Below are positions 22,872 through 34,700 of a stretch of 64,000 nucleotides of DNA, piece by piece. Within the stretch, counting starts at the first letter, position 1; each line of letters begins with the position of its first letter. Made by a program: the position numbers and the translations under genes. The notes beneath the pieces were generated by a model. That model had not been told where the DNA came from and searched no databases. It saw nothing but the letters and a program-made list of their open reading frames with translations. Origin of the DNA: Aurelia coerulea (lineage: Eukaryota; Cnidaria; Scyphozoa; Semaeostomeae; Ulmaridae); contig CM076948.1 in assembly GCA_039566865.1 (NCBI GenBank), positions 24,253,001 through 24,317,000 on the forward strand, written 5' to 3'.

Positions 22872-25800
22872 TCATTGTGTTGATTTCCTTCTCTTACAAA
22901 CAAAAGCAACGACTTTCTGTTTACAGTTCTTCACACTCCATCTTCCATTTGCTTGCATTACAACACAAACATTTTTCTTTGAGGCTGGTAACTGCATTTG
23001 CTGTAGCCTGTTTACGAATTTTCGCTCCAATTTCTTGGTATTCCATTTCCAGCGTTTGTGCTTGTTCAGTTTTATGCCTGTAAAATAAGTTATAAACTTC
23101 CAGCTCATTTAAAAAGATTAACTTTATTTAAAGGATTCAAATGTTGTTATTTTTTATATGATAGGAAAAAATGTTTATACCGGGTGATTAAAAAATAGGC
23201 CCGGCGTGTGAAAGGCTACTGCTTCCCTGAATATAGAAGCAATGATGTTTTGCAATATCTGATTGAATTGCTAACATGTTCAATTATTTTTAGAGTTTTT
23301 CCTGGTTGACATCGATCACTCCGTTCAGATTTTAGAAGGGATTTTCAAAAAAAGCCCCTTTGAGAAACCTTGAAAAACTTGCTAAAATCGTGCGCAAGTT
23401 TCCCTAAATATGTTTACCTTATGGCATGGCAATGCCTTTAGCACGCTTTAGCAATAGTACGTCGTATCCTCTTGGGAGAATGAAAAGTCTTCCCCCTCTT
23501 ACGAATAACTTATTCAGGGAGATTCCATTCTCCCAAGAGGACAAAATACACAAATGGATTTAAGTGTCATAATTGCCAGGAGGGAAAACAAAGGAAATTT
23601 TGCTTGTCGTTCTCATTCGTTTTTGAAGGTTTTTTGAAAGTGGCTTTCTGCTGAAAATCTCCTGTATCGACGGGAAGGAATGGCCGAGTAAATTACTGAA
23701 CATAATTGGACATATCTGGAATAAAACAAGACAGTTTTCAATAACATTGCTTTGATATTCAGGGAGCAGTATTTGTCTAATGCCAGGCCTTTTTATTGAC
23801 TCACCATCACCCGGTTGAATAAACCTACACCTACTGAGAAGAAATTAAAGTATTGACAAAATAACTTACCAATCCATATAGGGTAGTTTCTTCGAATCTT
23901 ATCAATCACTGTTTCTTCACTCGATGATGTAGGTGTAAACAGAGAAGAATTCCTGAAAATTTATCAACATGAAAACTTAAAAACAGTATATCCTAGCCTA
24001 GCCCAGAAGTTAGAAGACTAAACGTGTTGGGTAGCACTACTTATGAAGGGTTAAGCCCAAAACGTTTTGCTATAGCAATGTTTCGATGCACAATTTAATG
24101 CTGAGTTCACAAACGTCATTTAGACTGCTGTAAATATTGCGAGAAAAGAGAAATTCAGCTTTAATACAACAGATTGCAATAGATGTGATAATTTGGCAGA
24201 GAATCACTACTACAGAAAAACATCTATTCCAATGAGCTGAGAAATTTATAGAGAATCATTAATTGATCTCTTGTAGCAATGCTTCGATGCAAAATGAAAT
24301 GCTGAGTTGAAAAATGTCACTTAGAAGGCTGTAACTGTTGCAGGAGTGTTAGTTACTATATTCGGTTGAACTTTAGTTTACTGCGAAAGACTGTGGCTGA
24401 ATGAAAAGGATAGGCCTAAACAAAACATAAATACTACTACTGAGTCACATGACTACTAACAGACGGGTGTTGGCAAGGGTTCCCTACATTTCCCCCTTCC
24501 TAAATAAACGAAGTCAAATCATAAACGATAACTAAATACGTAATGCACCCCAAGGAATGGTGTCAGGTAAGAATCTTTGTTGTCTCTGTCTTCTAGGTCG
24601 CTCTCTGTTTAAATCATCATTATCGACTTCTCCATCTGCACCGGAATCCGAGTCTGAATAATCAGCGCTATCTTCTGAAAGCTCACTTTCACTTGATGTT
24701 GCATTTGGGATACGATCGTTTCGGAATCCATTGTCTATAACAGGTAAAAGGTGGTCGTGATGAACTATCTTTCGTTCTTTGCGAGAATTCTCGATCTGGA
24801 AGTTTACACCGTTAGGTAACTTTGAGATGATCTTCCACGGGCCATCTCTACGGGTGGCCAATTTTCGGTTTTCGCCTGTCTTGTAATGTTTTACCTTCAA
24901 CCAAACTTGCTGACCCTCAGAGTAATCGATAAAACGAAGATTTCTATTATACTGCTGCTGCATTTTCCGCTTACTAATCTCTAAAGTTTCGACTACACGA
25001 GAAAAGATATCTTTCATTGATGAGCTTGTCGCGTATTCGAATTCTGCCGGTAGTATCTCATCATGTTGGTCTGGAACTGAATTATCAAAGACAATGTCTT
25101 GAGGTAGGATGGCAGATCTTCCGAAGACCACATTGTACGGAACACAACGAGTTGCCTTGCTCTCGCTAGCGTTTAAAGCAAAAACTAATCCAGGCAATAT
25201 GGAACGCCATTTACTTTGTTGAAGACGACGATGTAACAAAACAGCACGCAGTAAATCTTTGACCGTACGAATATTTCTCTCGGCGAACCCATTACCTTGG
25301 CTATGATATGCCGAAGATCTACGCTTTTCGATTCCGAGTTCATTACATATCTCTGCCATAACTTCTCCGTCGACATTTGAGCCTTGATCAGACAAAAGAT
25401 AAAAAGGACTGCCATGAATATAAATCCAATTTCTCAGTAAGGCATCAACGATTTTTGGCGCTGTCTGATCTTTTAGACTGCTGTAAATATTGCGCATTTA
25501 GACTGCTGTAAATATTGCGAGAAAAGAGAAATTCAGCTTTAATACAACAGATTGCAATAGATGTGATAATTTGGCAGAGAATCACTACTACAGAAAAACA
25601 TCTATTCCAATGAGCTGAGAAATTTATAGAGAATCATTAATTGATCTCTTGTAGCAATGCTTCGATGCAAAATGAAATGCTGAGTTGAAAAATGTCACTT
25701 AGAAGGCTGTAACTGTTGCAGGAGTGTTAGTTACTATATTCGGTTGAACTTTAGTTTACTGCGAAAGACTGTGGCTGAATGAAAAGGATAGGCCTAAACA

Positions 25801-27458
25801 AAACATAGATACTACTACTGAGTCACATGACTACTAACAGACGGGTGTTGGCAAGGGTTCCCTACAGGAGTAGAGATATTCAGCTTTAATCTAACAGGTT
25901 TCAATAGATGCGAGAATTTGGCAGAGAATCACTACTACAGAAAAACATCTGGACTATTCCATTAAGGCTGAGGCTTTTATAGAGAATCATTAATTGATTT
26001 CTTATCAGGGGCGGATCCAGGAAATATTGTGACTAAGATGAGGTTATTCGAACTACTAGGGTGTGGCCTTTTTGAAAATAGGCGTGTACCTAAATAACTA
26101 GATACAAGGATCTGACAATCTGTAGTCGCAGTAGTCTGGATCCGCCCCTGCGTTTAGTTGTTTAGAGCTCTAGGTTGCATAAGCAAGGGTAAATTTGTGG
26201 AAAAAAAGATTCAGGTTTCTGAAAAGACAAAGCGATTTGCCCTTCTGAAGAATAGATTTCCCACTTCTGAGTGCACTCAATCAAATCAAAATAAACAGAG
26301 AGTGCAAAGCATTATGGCTGGCTGCACACAAGGTGTGAAATCTATTCTATAGGCTTCGAAATCGCTTTGTCTTGTAGAGACCTGATTCCTTTGTTCATGG
26401 GTAGTTAGACACTGCTGGTGTGCTTCTATGGAGGAGCGCTGGATGATATGTATCTGCGGGGGAAATTTTTTGTAGTACTGCGGAGGAGATATCGAAAGGA
26501 CGAAAATATTAATTCGCTTCCGATATCTCCTCCGCAGTACTATAAAAATTTCCCCCGCAGATATCTCCTCCGCAGTACTATAAAAATTTCCCCCGCAGAT
26601 ATCTCCTCCGCAGTACTATAAAAAAATTCCCCCGCAGATATCTCCTCCGCAGTACTATAAAAAATGTCCCCCGCAGATACATATTATCCAGCTCTTCTCC
26701 ATAGAAGCACACCAGCAGTGTCTAACTACCCGTGCTTTGTTTACAAAATTTGCTCTTGTTGGTTGCATACTGTTTTTAAGTTCTTTTAATGCATCCATCG
26801 CGCAGGCGCACGTACAAAAAGCAACTTATATATGAAAACTAAATCATAGTGAAGTACCTATACCACTACATATATGATAAAATGAAGCTGAAGCGTACTG
26901 ACGAAAATCGTGCCCCTCGACAGGAGGACCTTGCTTATCCAAAACTTCGACCAAGTTTGGATATCACAATAAGCTACTTTTCAGACATATAAAATACGGT
27001 ACATACTTGCATATAAATACCTAATGGATTAAGAACCATCAGGCTGAAATTGTCAAATCAGACTATCAATGAAGTTGGTGAAGTGAAGGTGAAGTTGCTG
27101 TTTTTAGCGCCAAGCGCTGGGATCGCAGAAGTAGAATAGGCCTAATCGAGTCCGCGACCCACAAGTGGTGGGGCTCTACCGGGTATCGAACCCTGTCCGC
27201 CTGACTGTTGTGGCTGCAAAGTCAGTGGATTACACCACTGCGCCACAACACCTATCAATTCTTTCTTAGATCAAGTTAGTTTTATGCCTTACCTTCTCAG
27301 GCATGATTTTATTGCTTTTTTCCAAGAGCTTAACTTCTTTAACAGCAAATAGCAATGATTTGTGAATTCTACCCATCCTAAGAATGAAGCAAAATGGTTT
27401 GAAAATTTCTGCCGGGTGAGTAAGAAAACACATCCCCCGTTTGGAAGACGACTGCTCC
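22872..27458 (-). CDS. FREM1-like exons 7, 8 and 9: C-type lectin domain and stop
   Basis: Exon 7 (27458-27293, 166 nt) encodes 'GWVEFTNHCYLL' and 'SWKKAIKSC'; exon 8 (23952-23870, 83 nt) encodes 'SSSEETVIDKI' and ends in 'YPIWIG'; exon 9 (23077-22872, 206 nt) encodes 'RWKW', 'CVVMQANGRWSVKNC' and 'VVAFVC', then a basic tail and TGA. Together they form the full C-type lectin scaffold: the WIG core and the two disulphide pairs (SC...FVC and VC...NC). EPN or QPD and WND calcium/sugar motifs are absent, so calcium-dependent sugar binding is doubtful. Donors gtaagg and gtaagt, acceptors 'gttatccag', 'aattttcag' and 'attttacag'; all phases agree. Confidence 0.85.
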
Positions 27459-28691
27459 CTGGATAACAAGATGATGAATTTAGCAAATATATTGTTTAAT
27501 GCTGGACATGTTCAAAATCAAATCTATTTTAAATATTACCTGACTGAAGTCGGCCACTCAGTTCTGAAACTATGATATGAGGGATTTTCTCCAGAAAACT
27601 CTTTCAAGAAACCTTCAAAACAGACCTTGAATCACGACCAAATTTTCCACCTTTACAGCCATGACTTCAATCCAACGCGTTTTAGTACGTATTCTTCTTG
27701 GGAGAGGATAAAACCACCTGGAATAATGTTGTCATATTCCCAGAGATGCCATTTTTATCCCCCTTTCATCATCCTCCCACAGAGATAACAGGTGCTAAAG
27801 TATGCAAGAGCCATTACTGCAAGGCAGAAACATTTGATCCTGAATTTAGGCCTGTTTTGAGGGTTTCTCGGAGAGGCTTTCTTCAGACGATTCCTGATAA
27901 TTTCAGGTCGGAGAAACCGATCTCAGTCAGGTAAATTTTAAGACCTATTTGTAAAGGTCTTATTGAGTGGCATGCCGGATGAGACAGAGAAAAAGTGGGG
28001 TGTTTGCCAATCGTTATTGATGCAATTTGATTGCAAATTCATTTCTATCACGATTCATTTCGTAGGGAACAGGTTAACTTAGATTTGAAAATTCATTTGG
28101 TTGAAATCGGCCGTCCAAGCACATGTGAACTTCTAAACCATGACAATCAAACTGTTTCTTTAGTAACAATTGAAACAAGGCATGTATTGTGTTAGGGCAC
28201 ACAAAAATAATTATTGTGATCCAGTTTGTATCCCAAAGGGCCCATTCATCTAATTGTCATTGTTGAGAAGCAGAATTTGCTTGAAAAATGACACTTTTCA
28301 CCAAAATAGCTATATAAAGCATTCATAACAAATGGAAAGGAGTCTAAGCCTGGGTAGAACATATGTTACTTTGCATCAAGCAAAGTCGGTTTACTCGACA
28401 TATTCTAAGGAAGAAAGATAGAACCAGAAACAAGACTTTGAATGCAAACAGTGCCATATTGCAAGATGGTCGGATCGTTTTAGCTTGCAGTTTTAAATTA
28501 CAGTCTCACCTTTTCTACAGTTTTTCAAATCAATTCTTTGTGGTCTCTTGATTAATCCCTGTTAGGAAATGGAATGAAACAGACAGTAAGGCTTCAGTTT
28601 CAAAATGTGATTGTTTATACGGCAGCACTTATTTGGCAGCTTCACACATTAGTGTATTAGTATGTTATTTGATCAGTGAATTAATCAATCC

Positions 28692-28723
<32 letters not shown>

Positions 28724-31700
28724 GTAAAGCAAGTAAATATTCAACTGGGTGCACGGTAAGTAAGAGAATTGCTCAGTAGGTAAGTGTTCCCTATTGAATA
28801 TTATACTATAGTACCTTTATGCTTTCATTATAAACTCATGACTGACAGTTTGCCCTGCTGGTTTCAGAGCAATTTTTGCGGCCTTGTTTCATTTGAAATA
28901 CTGGTTGCGAGAATATCATTTGCCTGCAGTCGCTAATCGCTTTGAGTTGAGGTGTCAATCAAAAGCAACTGATGCTATTGTGTGACAAAATCTATCCTTG
29001 TTATGCTTGGTAATTACGTTTCAGGTATTCTGGTAGCCAGTGAAGCGCATTATAAATTACTTAAGTAACAGGAAACTGTGTTGGTAACGTGGTAGTTAGG
29101 TAAGTAAAAATCAAATTAGGTTTTGAAATACGAGATTGCATAAGTAACTTGGATCAATTGGTAAGTAGGTAAGCAGATTAGATAAGTACGTAAGTACGTA
29201 AGTAGAAAGGTAGGTAAGTAAGTAAGTAGGTAAGTAGTTTGGTAACATGGTAGTTAGGTAAGTAAAAATCAAAGTAGGTTCTGAAATACGAAATGGCATA
29301 AGTAACTTGGATCAATTGGTAAGTAGGTAAGCAGGTGCGTAAGTGAGTATGTAAATAGGTAAATAGGTAAGTAGGTAAGTGGGTAGGTAGGTAGGTAAGA
29401 AGGAAAGCAGATAGATAAGTGGGTAAGTAGGTAGGTAGGTTGGTAGGTAGGTAGTTAGTATATAAGTAAGTAAGTAGGTAAGTAGGTAAGTAGATAGGTA
29501 TGATTAGTAGTTACCACATTTGTTGAGTCCTGTTCTTTGAATTTCATTCTCTGTTTTGAGGTAGAAGTGTCAACGAGGCTTATTGCATGGTGCTGAAAAT
29601 AATTAAAGATAATATGAAGTCTTAAAAGAAATGAGATATTCTATAATAGCACGATAGCTAATCTTCCAAACTTTTGGAGCAAAGCAAATGAATTTGTCAT
29701 AGCTTACCTGATTAATCTTTTCTTTATCTGATGTTATACGAGTGTCAGCTTTTATAGTTGCAGAATTTTTACTAAATTTCTTTTGCTGCTTGGAACAAGC
29801 ATCTATAGATTCAAAATAGATCAAATAATCAGGTATAACAGAGAGCACAGCATTCACTAGAGAGCACAAGTAACCCAATGAAGACAATGATTATAAGGAA
29901 GATAAAGATGGTATACAACGCTAAGTTTCGTTATGTCTGGAAATGCATCATCATTGGTTATGAACCAATTTTGATAAAGCGTAGACCAGATCATTTTGTC
30001 TTAGGCTGACTTTGACGTGAAAATCAACTTTACAAAAATTGGATGATACAGTTTTGAAGTTATGGACTATTTGGCCTTAAAAAGTTTGCCAACAGCCAAC
30101 AGCCCTAGGAAATTTGATCAATTCTATACATTGATACAGTGATACAGGGTGTCCCGAAAAACTGTGCCAATTTATGTGGCCGCTATTGAGGAGCAGTATG
30201 GTCTAGTGTTCTGTTCTTGTTACAGTTGCATGGAATAGGAATCAAACTTTGAGTTTTCAGCCAGGAGAACATATGGTTGCTGATTTGTGGCACACGGAAA
30301 TAAAAACTGATTGCTGCAAAAACAGCAATTTCTTTGTTCTCGAAAAAATGCCAAAATCAAGCAAATATCGCAAGGCATCTTTGGAAATGAAGGAAAAAAG
30401 TGCTGTATTTTGAAGCAATCACATTTTTTACTTTGATCTGAGAAGTGCCACAAATAGTTTTGAAGCAAAATGCCCAGAAATCTTACAAGGAATGCATTCT
30501 CCTCCGCAGAGGCTTGAAAATGATGAATGAGACTTAGACTTTTCGTTGCGCCTTTGGCGCGGCAATTCCTCCTCCCCTCCGAAAAACCTCTCTCCCCAAG
30601 CCTCTGTGGAGGAAAGTACACGGAATTGTTGCCACTAGCGAAACAAAGTTGTAAATCTAATGACGACTTTCCACTGTAACGTTTTATGAATATTTCCTTT
30701 GTTTGTATACATTTTTGACTCAACGAGTTGGCAAATTGTTTAGTATTTAGCGACAACTAACCTTGAGCTGTTGAAATATCAAAGTTGATGCTCTTCTTTC
30801 CAAGCAATGTGTTGAACTCCTTGTTGATGAAAATTTGAACTTTCTCGTACTCCAGTGCTTCTTCCGGCATTTTCCAACTCTTCAATTTATCTCCGGGGTA
30901 GAACCAAATTCTTGAGGGAGCTATAGTCTCTACGCCATCTGTAAGCGACTTAATATGCAGTTCGACAACAGAACCTTGGTTAGTATACCCTGATCGAAGC
31001 AAGTTGACTTTAACACTCGTTCTCCCGCCCGTGCAATCGATGGAAACATTGTTAGATAAACCAATAACAGACCATTTTATGCCAAATTCAATCCCCGTAA
31101 CTTTCTTGCAGCCTTTAGATTTCACATCCAAAATCAAATTGTCGACAAAGTCCGTATGCGTAAAATCGGTCAGCTTGTATATAACTTTGCCTTTGTCTAT
31201 ATCACCTTGTTTGAATCGTGAAACTTGGAGTCCTGTATCTTTATAAACAAGTTCACCGTGGACTGGAGGCTCGATGACCATGTATTCGAGGTAGGGATCG
31301 ATCTTTGAAGAGCAGTTATATGACAAGAGATTCCGGTTGGAAATGACGCTTCCAACGTATCTTTGGCCTAGATTTTCTAGAGCTGTTATCGGCTCATTCG
31401 TTATGACGCGAACAAATGAAGCATTGGGAATTTTGATGACAATATGAAAAGGAAATTTCTCAGGTTTTGTATTTTGCATTAATCCATAAAAATCTTTGAC
31501 GAAAACTTCAATCTTGGCTTGATCGTGCACAGCTCTGTGATTTAAAAGTCTGTATGTTATTCTCAATTCATTCACTTCTTCTTGAGTGAAGTTATTCGCC
31601 GCTTCTCCATCTTTAAGAAGAATCCCATTCATAGGCAATGAAATCAATCTGTAAACAACTTTCTTGGGGCTGTATTTCTCCAAAGCTCTCAACTCAAGAG

Positions 31701-34700
31701 GTGTCACAGCAGTTATGCCTCTTTTTGTGACTTTCAGCGCAGAGATTCTTTTCATGTGTTTAACAGTTGCATTTACGTCCCTTGTGCGTATGTTGATTCT
31801 CCCCCGTTGCATACACTTCCCGTCGGTAACAAAGAATCTAAATGTATCATTCTTTCTCAATGGGTACTCATAAGGTTTGTACATCAGTCGTCTCTCTTTC
31901 AGATCCCTCTCAGTCACCGAAGATACCTTATCCTCTTCGGAGGCCTCCACCAACTTAAGTACTCCATGTAAGGGCTGCTTGATCACATGAAATATTACGC
32001 TGTTACGTTTCTTTGTCTTGCCAGCTTTAGCTTTACGCTGAACAACTTTCAAATTTGAAGACGTGACGAAAATCTTGGGACTGTTTGCTTCGACGTCTTT
32101 AGTTACGACTTTCAAATATTTACGACAGCTCAGTCGAATCCTGATATTAAAAGTCTGATTCGCTAGAACTTGTACTCCATCGCTTAATGAGAACTTGAAG
32201 TTGTCCAGCAACCCTTGCACAGGCATGATATGATTTACATAGCTCAGTCGTTTCTTGTTGATATCTCCTTGAGTGAAAATTGAGTTCTCAACAAGCCTAA
32301 CAGGACCTCTTTTCTTATGGAGTTTCAAGCTGCCATATTTAGGAAGCTCTGTGATTTTGAACTCCAATGATTTGTCCTCAGTGTCAATGTCTTGTGCGGC
32401 TAAATAACTTTTCGTGATATTTTTAAAACCTCCAAATTTGACAGTCATCGTAATATTATTCACAATTTTAGGCTTCATGTCGTTAACTGGCAGTACCTTA
32501 ATCTTAATCTTAGCTCCTGATGCCAATCTCCCATCTGTAGCCTCGACTTTAAACTCATCAGATCGAGTCTCTGAATCATCATGTACGTATATCAATGCAC
32601 ATTTAACGTAATCGAGACTTAGTTTATTTGCCAACTTTTTCAGATCAGGAGAGCCACCGCCATTGCACTTATAAAACATTTGTCCATGCTTTGGCTGATC
32701 AGTCAAATGGAACATCAAGGTCTCCTGAGGAATATCTTTGTCCGTAATTTTGATATGCCATTGATCTATCAGTTTCCAGCCTCCTTCTTGAACTGTGATG
32801 ACGTCACTTTGCGTTACTGTTGGTCTTTCATCACTGGCTGGAGTAATTTTGATTTCAATATCAACGACACTTGAATTGAATTTTCCATCAAATGCTACAA
32901 CTGATAGTTTATCCTTTACCGGCTCGAATCCAGAATGATTTAGCTGGATATAACGTAATTTACCTCCTTCGATTTCCGAACACTTGAATTTGGTAATTCG
33001 TACTCCTGCATTACTCAGTTCCGACCCCTCTGAAGGAGCAGTATTCTCTAGGTATCCCAGCCTCGAAAATTGCATAACACTAACTTCGATTTCATTCATA
33101 AGGGTATCAGTGTCAGAGCACTTTAGGTTTTCCATAGTTATTGCCATGTATCTTCCTTCTTGCACAACTAAAACAGTGCCTAGGCCCAAAGATGGCGGAT
33201 TTGAATTGATAGGGACCACCTCAACGTTGATTTTCATCACAGAGGTACAATCTTTGACGAACGGCATCGTGTCGCAGACGATAACAGTGAAATTATCGCG
33301 GACTGAAAATGGGCCTATTTCTTTCTCTGTGTGAGTGTACACAAGCAAATCATTGTCCAAATCATTTTGGGTAAAATTCACAATATCTGATTTGAATGTA
33401 TCCAGAAAGCCTAATATTGGCTTGTAAATGACATAAAACGTTAGGTTTGCATTGCTGGAATCTTTGTCGATGGCTTTCAATATTTGAGACCCAACAACGA
33501 CTGAAGAGTTCTCCATCACCTTGATTTCAGCATGCGTATTCACGAACACTGGTCGTTGGTCATTCACAGGGACTATTTCAATAGGGACTTCATTTTCATC
33601 TTTGTTTGTTCCGTCAGTTGCTACCAGTACGAAGACATCTTTCGTCGTTTCGCTATCACTATGATTGTACCATAGGCAGTGCTTTCGCAACTTTACAAAA
33701 GGAACAAATTCATTGATCTGCAAGTACCGGCTCTTAAAGGCAATACCCCCTTCTTTTGGCTGTGTTTTCAATGCTAGCTTTATATTTCTCGTTTCAGTAT
33801 CCTGATCTGTGATCACAAAGCTAGTTGTATTTATGCATGCTTTACCGCCTTCAAGAACCCTGATTCTCTCGATTACAGCAATAACAGGAGCTTTATTGTC
33901 CACAGGCTGAACAACAACAGTACACGTTTGTAGAGGAGTGGTATTACCATCTTTATCAGACACTATAAAATTCAGTCGCAGACTTTTAGTATGGATTCCA
34001 ACTTCGTTGAATTTGTTCTCGAAGAAGACCTTATTATGAAATAACTGTTGCTGGGTGAACTTATCAACAGACATTTTGTTATGTCCAACGTAACCAACAA
34101 GATCCTTTTTGCTAATGTAATAAGTATCTTTACCACTTGGAGGCTGGACTTGAACGACAATTTCCGAAGACGGCGAATAATTATCTACATAATCGATAAA
34201 ATTCAGTGACAGTGAAGCCTCTGTTTCGTTTAATCGAACGAGGCATTCTCCTCCGTGTCGTCTATAAGGTGGGGCTGTATCCGAAGCTAATATTGTAATG
34301 CGTGAGACATATTCCTTAGAAAGATTAGGCGTATCCCCTCCATCAGATAGGATAAAACCGAACACATCGTCGGTTGGGTCCTTGAAATTTGATTCGTAAT
34401 GTATCAAACCATTTTCAAGGTCGATTTCACTGAACATAGCAACTGCAACAAAGGTGCCATCTTGGATTTTCTTAACAACCTTCCCTTTACTTGCTTTCTT
34501 CGCAATTTTAAAAACAATTCTTGTCTTGACAGTATCGTGATCCGACGCTTCTAAAACATCAGTTTTTATCACGGTACGTTTACCAGTTCTTGCAATTATA
34601 TCTTTGTGAACACTAAGGAATGGAGGCGAGTCGTCCAAAGGTTCTATAATGATATTCAGAGTAAGAAAGGCCATTTTGTTTCTGTCTGAAACTGTTATGA

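Larger units (their letters stand above)
24348..25866 (-). mobile_element. Damaged Gypsy-type LTR element inserted in satellite
   Basis: Two nearly identical LTRs of about 141-143 bp (24348-24488 and 25724-25866) begin TGTAGGG and end AACTAACA on the minus strand. The outer flanks share GGAG (24344-24347 and 25867-25870), a 4-bp TSD inside the satellite. A purine-rich tract sits just inside the 24488 end as expected before a 3' LTR. The internal region keeps only the end of the integrase; gag, protease, reverse transcriptase and the primer-binding region are replaced by a second copy of the left satellite flank. Confidence 0.8.

Noticed and set aside
27110..27254. A functional tRNA gene
   Set aside because: A and B boxes are present but the anticodon arm has an oversized loop and the acceptor stem does not close; a tRNA-derived SINE fits better.
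27539..27945. 24-nt microexons bounded by tttcag and gtaa
   Set aside because: The same pattern occurs on both strands of the fold-back and again near 44450 within a repeat, so it follows the repeat and not a gene; the lectin phase chain does not need it.
30220..30756. 178-codon frame just downstream of FREM1-like exon 3
   Set aside because: It starts after the exon 3 donor, has no domain or matching splice signals, and the phase chain goes to exon 4 at 29802.
31004..34160. Several 60-116-codon plus-strand frames
   Set aside because: Antisense shadows of the large FREM1-like exon.
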